This document shows positions 1-5,909 of a stretch of 7,446 nucleotides of DNA, piece after piece. A model generated the notes under the pieces. The model saw only the letters and a list, made by a program, of their open reading frames with translations. It made no database searches and was not told where the DNA came from. Position numbers and translations under genes: made by a program. Within the stretch, counting starts at the first letter, position 1; each line of letters opens with the position of its first letter. Origin of the DNA: Paracoccaceae bacterium (lineage in GTDB: Bacteria; Pseudomonadota; Alphaproteobacteria; Rhodobacterales; Rhodobacteraceae); NCBI GenBank assembly GCA_003545125.1, contig DQCI01000189.1, forward strand, positions 1-7,446. Reading direction: 5' to 3'.

Positions 1-567
1 GAAACGCTTGGGCTCACGGGGCCTTCTGGATCGGGCAAATCGTCTCTCCTCATGCTCATGGGCGGGCTCGAACGCGCCACCGGCGGCCGGGTGACCGCGC
101 TGGGGCGCGATCTGACCGCGATGGGCGAAGACGCGCTGGCACGCTTCCGTCGCGATCATATGGGGGTGGTGTTCCAATCCTTCCACCTCATTCCCACCAT
201 GACGGCTCTGCAGAACGTGGCAACCCCTCTGGAGCTCGCGGGGGCGGGGGACGCCTTCACGCGCGCCGCCGAGGAGTTGGAGGCGGTGGGGCTCGACGCA
301 CGGATGGATCATTTCCCGGCCCAGATGTCGGGCGGGGAGCAACAGCGCGTGGCGCTGGCACGCGCGGCGGTGGTGCGGCCCGAGGTGCTGCTGGCGGACG
401 AGCCGACCGGCAATCTCGACGGGGCGACGGGCAACACGATCATGGAGTTGCTGTTCGGGCTGCGCGACCGCCACGGGGCGACGCTGGTGCTGGTGACCCA
501 TGCGCCCGAGCTTGCGGGGCGCTGCGACCAGGTGTTGCGGCTCAACGATGGGCGGGTCGACGCGTGA
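1..567 (+). CDS. ybbA: ABC transporter ATP-binding protein, LolD/MacB/YbbA type (5' end missing)
   Basis: This is the cytoplasmic ATPase that powers the permease encoded next to it. The open frame runs from base 1, so the true start lies outside the window; 188 residues are present and about 40 N-terminal residues are missing relative to the usual ~228 of the family. Visible motifs, in window residues: Walker A GPSGSGKS at 7-14, Q-loop VFQ ending at Q59, signature MSGGEQQRVALARA from about 109, Walker B VLLADEPTGNLD with D133 and E134, and the switch histidine in VTHAPE at H167. The LADEPTGNLD block and the MSGGEQQRV signature are typical of the LolD/MacB/YbbA exporter ATPases. The stop TGA (565-567) overlaps the GTG start of the permease by 4 bp, so the two are translationally coupled. 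The YbbA assignment rests mainly on the partner permease; LolD or another MacB-like ATPase is less likely. All catalytic motifs are intact. Confidence 0.93.
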   Translation, partial: ETLGLTGPSGSGKSSLLMLMGGLERATGGRVTALGRDLTAMGEDALARFRRDHMGVVFQSFHLIPTMTALQNVATPLELAGAGDAFTRAAEELEAVGLDARMDHFPAQMSGGEQQRVALARAAVVRPEVLLADEPTGNLDGATGNTIMELLFGLRDRHGATLVLVTHAPELAGRCDQVLRLNDGRVDA

Positions 568-3107
568 ACTGGGCCCGTCCCAATTGGCCGATTGCCGCGC
601 GGATCGCCTGGCGCGAGCTTGGCGGCGGGCTGAGGGGGTTTCGGATCTTTCTTGCCTGTCTGGCGCTCGGCGTGGCGGCGATTGCCGCCGTCGGAAGCGT
701 GCGCACGAGCATCGAGGCGGGGCTGGCACGCGAAGGCGCGATGCTGCTCGGCGGCGATGCGCAGGTCGAATACACCTATCGCCGCGCGACGGCCGAGGAG
801 CGCGCTTACCTCGAGCGCGTCGCCACCCGGGTTTCGGAAGTGATTGATTTCCGGTCGATGGCGCAGACGGCCGACGGGGCCGACCGTTCGCTCACCCAGG
901 TGAAGGCGGTGGACGCGGCCTGGCCACTGCTTGGTGCGGCGGAGCTGGATCCGCCGATGTCGCTCGCGGCGCTGTTTGCCGGACAGGACGGTGTGCCCGG
1001 TGCGGCCCTGAGCCCGCTGCTCATGGACCGGCTGGAGCTTTCGCCCGGTGACACATTCCGTCTCGGCGACCAGGATTTTCTGGCCATGGCCGCGCTGGTC
1101 TCGGTGCCCGACAACGCCACTGCGGGCTTCGGTTTCGGCCCGCCGATGCTGGTGCGCACGCAAGACCTCGCCGCCTCCGGGCTGATCCGCGAGGGCACGC
1201 TGTTCAACGCGCTCTACCGGCTGGACCTGCCCGAGGGGACGGATCTGTCGGCCGCGGAAGCGGATCTGGAGCAGGCGCTCGGGGTGGGGGCGCCCCGGTG
1301 GCGCGATGCGCGCAATGGCACACCGGGTGTGTCACATGCGGTTGAGCGGCTGGGACGGTTTCTGGTGTTGGTCGGGCTTGCCGGGCTCGCGGTCGGCGGC
1401 GTGGGCATCTCGGCGGCGGTGCGGGCCTATCTTAGGGAGAAGACCACGACTATCGCCACGCTCAAGGTGCTGGGCGCGGGCCGGCGGATGATCTTCGCGA
1501 TCTACGGGATCCAGATCGGCATTCTGACGCTCGTCGGCATCGGGTTCGGGCTTGTCCTGGGGGCGGGACTGCCGCTCCTGTTCGGGCCGCTCATTGCCGG
1601 CGCGCTGCCGGTGCCGGTGGCGATGGGGCTGCATGTCGCACCGCTCTTCGAGGCGGCGCTCTACGGCCTCCTTGCTGCGGCGCTGTTCTCGCTCTGGCCG
1701 CTCGCGACCACCCAGGACATTCGCGCCGCGGCGCTCTACCGCGATGCGGCGACCGGCGCACGGGCCTGGCCCCGGCGGGCGACGCTGGGCTGGACACTCG
1801 CGCTCCTCATCGCGCTCGTGGCCGTGGCGGTGCGGTTTTCCGGTACGCCGAGGATCACGCTCGGGGCGGCGGGTGGCATCTTCGCGGCCTTCCTCCTGCT
1901 GGTGGCCCTGGGCTGGCTCGTGCGCGGTGTCGCCGCGCGGGCTGCGGGGTCGGGCATGTTTCGCGGACGGCCAAACTTGCGCATGGCGCTGGCCTCGGTG
2001 GGCGGTCCGGGCGGCGAGGCGGCTTCGGTCGTGGTCTCGCTCGGGCTCGGGCTCTCGGTGCTCGCTGCGGTCGGCCAGATCGACAACAACCTGCGCGGCG
2101 CCATCGCGCGCGAACTGCCCGCGGTCGCGCCCAGTTTCTTCGTCGTCGACATCCAACCCGACCAGATCGACGCCTTCACCGCCCGGATCGAGGGCGACCC
2201 GGGCGTTTCGGCGATGGACAGGGCGCCGATGTTGCGCGGCCTGATCACCACCATCAACGGTCGTCCGGCGTCGGAGGTGGCGGGCGATCACTGGGTGGTG
2301 CGCGGCGACCGGGGCGTGACCTATTCGGCCACCCTTCCCGAGCGCACCACGCTCACGGCGGGAGACTGGTGGGCCGAGGACTATGCCGGGCCGCCGCTCA
2401 TCAGCTTCTCGGCCGAGGAGGCGGCAGAGATCGGGCTGCGGATCGGCGACGAGATGTCGCTCAACATCCTCGGCCGCGAGATCAGCGGCACGGTGGCGAG
2501 CTTCCGCGAGGTCGATTTCTCCAATGCGGGCATGGGGTTCACCATCGCGATGAATCCTGCGGCACTGACAGGCGCGCCGCACAGCTGGATCGCCACGGTT
2601 TATGCGGACCAGGCCGCGGAAGGGGCGTTGATGCGCGACCTCGGCCGGACCTGGCCGAACATCACCGTGATCTCGGTGCGTGACGCGATCGCCCAGGTGA
2701 CGGGCCTCATGGGGAAAGTGGCGGCGGCGATCACCTACGGTGCGCTGATCACGCTGGTGACGGGGGCTGTGGTGCTGATCGGGGCTGCGGCGGCGGGAGA
2801 ACGCGCGCGCACCTATGAAGCGGCGGTGCTGAAAACGCTGGGCGCGTCACGCGGCTGGGTGCTTGCCAATTTCGCCCTGCGCTCGGGGCTGCTCGGGGCT
2901 GCGGCGGGGATCATGGCGGTGCTTGCGGGCGGCGTCGCGGGCTGGGCGGTGTCCTTCTACGTGATGGAGACCGACTTCGTCTTCGACCCGGTCTCGGCGT
3001 TCATCATCGTTGCGGGCGGGGTGGTGCTGACCGTGGCGGCAGGGCTGGCGTTTGCCTGGCGGCCGCTCTCTGCGAGCCCGTCGCAAGTGCTCAGGGGGCG
3101 GGAATAG
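564..3107 (+). CDS. ybbP: ABC transporter permease with two FtsX domains, YbbP-like
   Basis: An 847-residue inner-membrane protein that pairs with the upstream ATPase. One hydrophobic helix near residues 27-45 is followed by a large periplasmic domain (about 46-260). A first FtsX-type helical block spans about 266-382, further helices lie near 408-424, 432-454 and 484-503, a second periplasmic domain covers about 505-715, and a second FtsX block covers about 715-832. The two blocks carry matching cytoplasmic coupling segments (TTTIATLKVLGAGRRMI at 294-310 and TYEAAVLKTLGASRGWV at 750-766), so the protein is an internal duplication. Length and architecture fit the YbbP/DUF214 family (E. coli YbbP is about 800 residues) rather than MacB or LolC/E, which have about 4 helices. 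The GTG start at 564 lies in the GTGA overlap with the ATPase stop. In E. coli ybbAP lies divergent from tesA; that neighbour is outside this window. The substrate is unknown; a role in moving lipids or hydrophobic compounds across the envelope is inferred from the family. Confidence 0.9.
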   Translation: MNWARPNWPIAARIAWRELGGGLRGFRIFLACLALGVAAIAAVGSVRTSIEAGLAREGAMLLGGDAQVEYTYRRATAEERAYLERVATRVSEVIDFRSMAQTADGADRSLTQVKAVDAAWPLLGAAELDPPMSLAALFAGQDGVPGAALSPLLMDRLELSPGDTFRLGDQDFLAMAALVSVPDNATAGFGFGPPMLVRTQDLAASGLIREGTLFNALYRLDLPEGTDLSAAEADLEQALGVGAPRWRDARNGTPGVSHAVERLGRFLVLVGLAGLAVGGVGISAAVRAYLREKTTTIATLKVLGAGRRMIFAIYGIQIGILTLVGIGFGLVLGAGLPLLFGPLIAGALPVPVAMGLHVAPLFEAALYGLLAAALFSLWPLATTQDIRAAALYRDAATGARAWPRRATLGWTLALLIALVAVAVRFSGTPRITLGAAGGIFAAFLLLVALGWLVRGVAARAAGSGMFRGRPNLRMALASVGGPGGEAASVVVSLGLGLSVLAAVGQIDNNLRGAIARELPAVAPSFFVVDIQPDQIDAFTARIEGDPGVSAMDRAPMLRGLITTINGRPASEVAGDHWVVRGDRGVTYSATLPERTTLTAGDWWAEDYAGPPLISFSAEEAAEIGLRIGDEMSLNILGREISGTVASFREVDFSNAGMGFTIAMNPAALTGAPHSWIATVYADQAAEGALMRDLGRTWPNITVISVRDAIAQVTGLMGKVAAAITYGALITLVTGAVVLIGAAAAGERARTYEAAVLKTLGASRGWVLANFALRSGLLGAAAGIMAVLAGGVAGWAVSFYVMETDFVFDPVSAFIIVAGGVVLTVAAGLAFAWRPLSASPSQVLRGRE

Positions 3108-3115
3108 GCGGGGAA

Positions 3116-3135
3116 AAGGCGCTTCGAAGCGCCTT
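3116..3135 (-). terminator. Perfect 20-bp palindrome, likely terminator for the minus-strand gene
   Basis: AAGGCGCTTCGAAGCGCCTT is its own reverse complement and would form a GC-rich hairpin in RNA of either strand. Read on the minus strand it ends in CCTTTTCCCC, a short U-run, so it could stop transcription coming from the minus-strand gene that ends at 3168. On the plus strand it lies 8 bp after the permease stop codon but is not followed by a run of T, so termination in that direction is less certain. Confidence 0.6.
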
Positions 3136-3138
3136 CGC

Positions 3139-3160
3139 GAACGGCTTTCGAAAGCCGTTC
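3139..3160. repeat. Perfect 22-bp palindrome, second half of a paired hairpin
   Basis: A second exact palindrome, with arms GAACGGCT and AGCCGTTC around the centre TTCGAA, starts three bases after the first one ends. Both palindromes have TTCGAA at the centre, 24 bp apart, and the boundary itself contains TTCGCGAA (3134-3141). It ends 7 bp before the stop codon of the minus-strand gene. It may be part of a bidirectional terminator or a dispersed intergenic repeat of this genome; copy number cannot be judged from one window. Confidence 0.6.
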
Positions 3161-3167
3161 CCCCGGC

Positions 3168-3593
3168 TCACCCCTCGCGCAGTTCCTTGCGGATCACCAG
3201 CTTGAGCCCGGACCAGACCTCGTCGACCGCGCAGACCTTCACGTCGACGAGCGGCCCCGCGAGCGCCAGGTCACGCACGACGTCTTCGGTCACGTCGGAG
3301 GGCACCTTGGAGGCCTTCTTCGGCCAGCTCACCCAGATCATGCCACTGGGGTCGAGGCGGTTGCGGGCTTCAGCGAGGTCGGTTTCGAGCACCGACCGGC
3401 TGGCGGTGAAGACGTGGATCATGTCGAAGGGGCGCGCGGTGAGGTCGCGGGCGCGCGTGACAAGTTCGGCGCGCGCGAACCGGTAGCTCAGCGCAAGCCC
3501 GCTGAGATTTCTCGGCAGGCCGACCCAGCCGGCGCGCTGGCCGTGCGCGAGTCCGAGTTTCTTGTCGAGCGGCGTATTCGAATATCCCGCCAT
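3168..3593 (-). CDS. DUF3052-like conserved protein
   Basis: A 141-residue soluble protein with no signal peptide or membrane segment. It starts MAGYSNTPLDKKLGL, has a central DMIHVFTASRSVLETDL stretch (57-73), then IWVSWPKK (86-93), DVTEDVVRD (100-108) and VDVKVCAVDEVWSGLKLV (116-133). This order, especially the WPKK block followed by a D-T/V-R stretch and the VDVKVCAVDxxWSGLK end, is what I know from the DUF3052 family, for which I know no established function. The ATG at 3591-3593 is chosen because GGGGAGG lies four bases upstream on this strand (3598-3604) and because family members begin with a similar MAGYS-type sequence. It is convergent with the permease gene, with paired palindromes in the gap, and divergent from the exported-protein gene. 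It appears to be transcribed alone. The family call is by memory of motifs, not by search. Confidence 0.85.
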   Translation of the reverse strand: MAGYSNTPLDKKLGLAHGQRAGWVGLPRNLSGLALSYRFARAELVTRARDLTARPFDMIHVFTASRSVLETDLAEARNRLDPSGMIWVSWPKKASKVPSDVTEDVVRDLALAGPLVDVKVCAVDEVWSGLKLVIRKELREG

Positions 3594-3756
3594 GTGGCCT
3601 CCCCGGGGATTTGGTCTGGATGATGGTCGCCGGGTGGGCGCGCCCGGTCAAGCCGGGAATTCGCCTTTGGATCGTCGCGATTACGGCATAGATCCGCCCG
3701 GGTCATCGCAAAACTTGGCCGCGCGAAAAGCATCGCGGATTGTTCTGGAGGTATGC
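3594..3756. promoter_or_regulatory. Divergent intergenic region, expected to hold two promoters
   Basis: This 163-bp gap separates two genes read in opposite directions, so promoters for both must be here or further away. On the minus strand TTGACC (complement of 3646-3651) resembles a -35 box, but no good -10 box follows at the proper distance. On the plus strand TTGGAT (3667-3672) with TAGATC (3689-3694) is a weak pair with a 16-bp spacer. Neither is convincing. No clear operator-like inverted repeat was seen beyond the short GGGCGCGCCC. Confidence 0.35.
3747..3751 (+). promoter_or_regulatory. Shine-Dalgarno GGAGG that sets the start of the exported protein
   Basis: GGAGG lies five bases before the ATG at 3757-3759. 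The same reading frame is open upstream to 3562, but only the ATG at 3757 has this ribosome site and places a signal peptide at the N-terminus. A nearby ATG at 3753 is in another frame. Confidence 0.75.
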
Positions 3757-4326
3757 ATGGGGTCCCGTTTCTCCTTTTTGGTGGCTGCAACGGCTGTGGC
3801 GATCTGGTCGTTGCCCGTAACGGCGGCCCAGTACGAAAAGACCGGCAGTTGGGTGTTCAACAGCACGGCCTTTGCCGAGGACGGCGAGGCGATGTTGTAT
3901 GCCTGTGCCGCCAGCACCGTGAGCGCTGAGGGCACGGAGCTATCGCTCAGCCTCGAACCGGCCGCCGACGACGGGGTCGACGCCCGGATGTCGCTGACCA
4001 ACGACGCCTGGGCGCTCGACGCGGCGCCGGTGCGGGTGCGGTTCGACATCGGCACCGATCACTGGGTGCTGCCGGGACAGAGCGGGGGCAAATCGGTCGC
4101 CGTGATCTGGACCGGGGATGCCGCGCTCTTGACGTTTCTCGAAGACCTTTCGTCATCGAGCTTCGCCGGGTTGACGGGCCGGAACGGTGCGACGGTTGCG
4201 CAGTTTTCGCTGAATGGGTCGCGCGGTGCGATCGAGGCGATGACCGCCTGCGTCGAGGCGCAGATCGGGCAGGGGCTCGGGGAGGTGTTGCGGGCCGGGT
4301 CCGGCGGTGCCGAGAACCCCTTCTGA
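3757..4326 (+). CDS. Exported (periplasmic) protein of unknown function
   Basis: I do not recognise the family. The 189-residue product begins with MGSR, a hydrophobic stretch (about 5-20) and VTAAQ, which is a classical signal peptide with cleavage expected after A23 or A24. The mature part has two cysteines, C50 in YACAAS and C165 in MTACVEAQ, which could form a disulfide in the periplasm. The middle alternates polar and hydrophobic residues (RVRFDIGTDHWVLPG at 93-107, SVAVIWTG at 113-120), suggesting a beta-rich fold. It is followed by FSLNGSRGAIEAMTAC (150-165), which looks like a short helix ending at the second cysteine. There is no lipobox and no further membrane segment. The start is fixed by GGAGG and the signal peptide; the frame continues upstream to 3562 but that part overlaps the divergent gene. 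It ends 30 bp from the convergent ZIP-like gene. Base composition matches the neighbours. Confidence 0.82.
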   Translation: MGSRFSFLVAATAVAIWSLPVTAAQYEKTGSWVFNSTAFAEDGEAMLYACAASTVSAEGTELSLSLEPAADDGVDARMSLTNDAWALDAAPVRVRFDIGTDHWVLPGQSGGKSVAVIWTGDAALLTFLEDLSSSSFAGLTGRNGATVAQFSLNGSRGAIEAMTACVEAQIGQGLGEVLRAGSGGAENPF

Positions 4327-4356
4327 CCAATGCAACGGGCGCCTTGGCGGGGAGGC
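4327..4356. other. 30-bp gap between convergent genes without visible terminator
   Basis: The exported-protein gene and the ZIP-like gene end facing each other only 30 bp apart. The gap contains a weak CGCC/GGCG pairing with a two-base loop, but no stable hairpin followed by T on either strand. Transcripts from the two sides may overlap, or termination may be Rho-dependent. Confidence 0.5.
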
Positions 4357-5076
4357 TCAATGCAGGGCCAGTTGTCCGGCGAATCCGAGTAGAAACCCGC
4401 CCACCGCGCCCAGCGGCGGGCCCCAGTTTTCTTTAAGCGGAACCTGTGGCGCGATATCCTCGAAAACGAGATAGAGAATGCCACCGGCGGCAAAAAGCAT
4501 GATGCTTCCGAGCAAGCCTTGTGCACCCTCAAGGAAAAGCAGGCCAATCGTCGCCGTCAGGGGACCGATCAGTACGATCAGAAGAAACAGGCCGAGAATC
4601 CGGTTTTTTGACAGCGACGTGCCAAGCCGCAATTCTCGATAGGCATTGAAGCCTTCGGGAAGGTTTTGAAGAGCGATCATGGTGGCCAACAGTAGCGCAA
4701 GCTCCGGCGCGCCGGCCAACAGCGCCCCGAGCGCGAGGCTTTCGGGCAAGAAGTCCAGCAACATTGCCATCAACTGGGCGCCGCGCCCGCCGTTTCTCTC
4801 AATGGCGCGGTCGAGCAGGAAGAACAAGATCCCACCGGCGGCAAAGGACACCAACGCGGCGGTAGCCGGCACCCGCTCGGATCCTTCGGGCACCAGAACC
4901 AGGGCCACCGCCGACATGAGCACGCCGCCGCCGAAGGCGGTCACGCTGTGGCGAAATTCCTCTTCCATCCATCCCGGGACCAGGTGCGGGAAGCTTGCGA
5001 TCCACCCCCCGAGGGGGATGCTCGCCCCGGCGAGGGTAGCCAGCAACAGGGCAAGGCCCAGGCTTTCCTGTGCCAT
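4357..5076 (-). CDS. ZIP-family metal transporter-like membrane protein
   Basis: A 239-residue inner-membrane protein with about eight hydrophobic helices (near 5-27, 45-63, 72-90, 100-121, 125-148, 158-183, 186-205 and 221-238), as in ZIP transporters that import zinc or other divalent metals. Family features are HSVTAFGGGVLMS (43-55), DFLPESLALG in helix 4 (108-117), LQNLPEGFNAY in helix 5 (136-146) and FEDIAPQ (205-211). The usual metal-binding histidines are changed: helix 4 normally has HNxPEG but reads D108-F-L-P-E112-S, and helix 5 has Q137-N-L-P-E141-G where a histidine is common. The metal specificity therefore cannot be inferred, and transport itself is unproven. The ATG (5074-5076) follows the sdhB stop by four bases, with no strong Shine-Dalgarno site, which suggests coupled translation at the end of the sdh operon. 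The part encoding the C-terminal half (about 4441-4680) is clearly more AT-rich than its neighbours. Confidence 0.85.
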   Translation of the reverse strand: MAQESLGLALLLATLAGASIPLGGWIASFPHLVPGWMEEEFRHSVTAFGGGVLMSAVALVLVPEGSERVPATAALVSFAAGGILFFLLDRAIERNGGRGAQLMAMLLDFLPESLALGALLAGAPELALLLATMIALQNLPEGFNAYRELRLGTSLSKNRILGLFLLIVLIGPLTATIGLLFLEGAQGLLGSIMLFAAGGILYLVFEDIAPQVPLKENWGPPLGAVGGFLLGFAGQLALH

Positions 5077-5080
5077 CGGA

Positions 5081-5860
5081 TCACAAAGTCCGCGCGACCT
5101 GAAGTTTCTTGATCTCGGCGATGGCTTTGGCCGGGTTCAACCCCTTGGGGCAGGTCTGGGTGCAGTTCATGATCGTGTGGCAGCGGTAGAGCTTGAACGG
5201 GTCTTCGAGATCGTCGAGCCGTTCGCCGGTCGCTTCGTCGCGCGAGTCGATGATCCAGCGGTAGGCATGGAGCAGGGTGGCGGGGCCGAGGTAGCGGTCG
5301 GAATTCCACCAGTAGCTCGGGCAGGAGGTGGAGCAGGAGGCACACATCACGCATTCATAGAGGCCGTCGAGCTTTTTGCGGTCTTCGATCGATTGTTTCC
5401 ACTCGCCCTTCGGTGCCGGGCTCTCGGTGATGAGCCAGGGCTTGATCGAGGCGTGCTGCGCGTACCAGTGGGTCAGGTCCGGCACCAGGTCCTTCACCAC
5501 ATCCATGTGCGGCAGCGGGTAGATCTTCACGTCGCCCTCGATCTCGTCGAGCCCGTAGATGCAGGCGAGGTGGTTCTGGCCGTCGATGTTCATCGCACAG
5601 GAGCCGCAGATGCCCTCGCGGCAGGAGCGGCGGAAGGTCAGGCCGGGGTCGATCTCGCTCTTGATCTTGATGAGCGCGTCGAGAACCATCGGGCCGCAGC
5701 TGTCCATGTCGACGAAGTATGTGTCGACGCGCGGGTTGTCGCCCGAGTCCGGATCGAACCGGTAGATCATGAACTTGCGTGTATTGGTGGCGCCCGCGGG
5801 CTTGGGCCATGTCTTGCCGGTGCGGATCCGCGAGTTCTTCGGAAGGGTCAGTTGAACCAT
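5081..5860 (-). CDS. sdhB: Succinate dehydrogenase iron-sulfur subunit
   Basis: The 259-residue electron-transfer subunit of complex II carries electrons from the flavin of SdhA through three iron-sulfur clusters to ubiquinone. The N-terminal ferredoxin domain binds the [2Fe-2S] cluster with C80, C85, C88 and C100 ([12 protein letters not shown] from 80). The C-terminal domain has [17 protein letters not shown] (170-186) and [14 protein letters not shown] (227-240). By comparison with E. coli SdhB, C170, C173, C176 and C237 hold the [4Fe-4S] cluster and C180, C227 and C233 the [3Fe-4S] cluster; P181, S182 and W185 match the quinone-site residues. All ligands are present. The ATG at 5858-5860 is preferred because AAAGGT lies six bases upstream (5867-5872) and [10 protein letters not shown] is a normal SdhB start; the frame extends upstream to 5947, but those extra residues are proline-rich and overlap the preceding gene. 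Confidence 0.98.
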   Translation of the reverse strand: MVQLTLPKNSRIRTGKTWPKPAGATNTRKFMIYRFDPDSGDNPRVDTYFVDMDSCGPMVLDALIKIKSEIDPGLTFRRSCREGICGSCAMNIDGQNHLACIYGLDEIEGDVKIYPLPHMDVVKDLVPDLTHWYAQHASIKPWLITESPAPKGEWKQSIEDRKKLDGLYECVMCASCSTSCPSYWWNSDRYLGPATLLHAYRWIIDSRDEATGERLDDLEDPFKLYRCHTIMNCTQTCPKGLNPAKAIAEIKKLQVARTL

Positions 5861-5866
5861 GTCGCT

Positions 5867-5872
5867 ACCTTT
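5867..5872 (-). promoter_or_regulatory. Ribosome binding site of sdhB
   Basis: AAAGGT on the minus strand lies six bases before the ATG of sdhB and supports that start over the longer in-frame option beginning at 5947. The 49-bp gap between the sulfotransferase-like gene and sdhB shows no terminator hairpin with a T-run and no clear promoter, so read-through from sdhA is expected. Confidence 0.55.
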
Positions 5873-5909
5873 CGGGTCCTGTGCCGGGGCGGGGCGCCTC
5901 GGAGGGGTC

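Noticed and set aside
309..1163. 284-codon minus-strand open frame across the ATPase-permease junction
   Set aside because: It is antisense to the Walker B and signature motifs of the ATPase, with no domain and no ribosome site of note.
1332..2582. 416-codon open frame on the minus strand inside the permease gene
   Set aside because: The product is rich in Arg, Glu, His and Pro in the manner of shadow frames, and the sense strand encodes a coherent FtsX permease.
3637..3646. GGGCGCGCCC short palindrome in the divergent intergenic region as an operator
   Set aside because: Ten bases of pure G and C are expected by chance in this composition, and no second copy is seen nearby.
3562..3756. Longer N-terminus for the exported protein starting at 3562
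   Set aside because: It would overlap the divergent DUF3052-like gene and bury the signal peptide; GGAGG supports the ATG at 3757.
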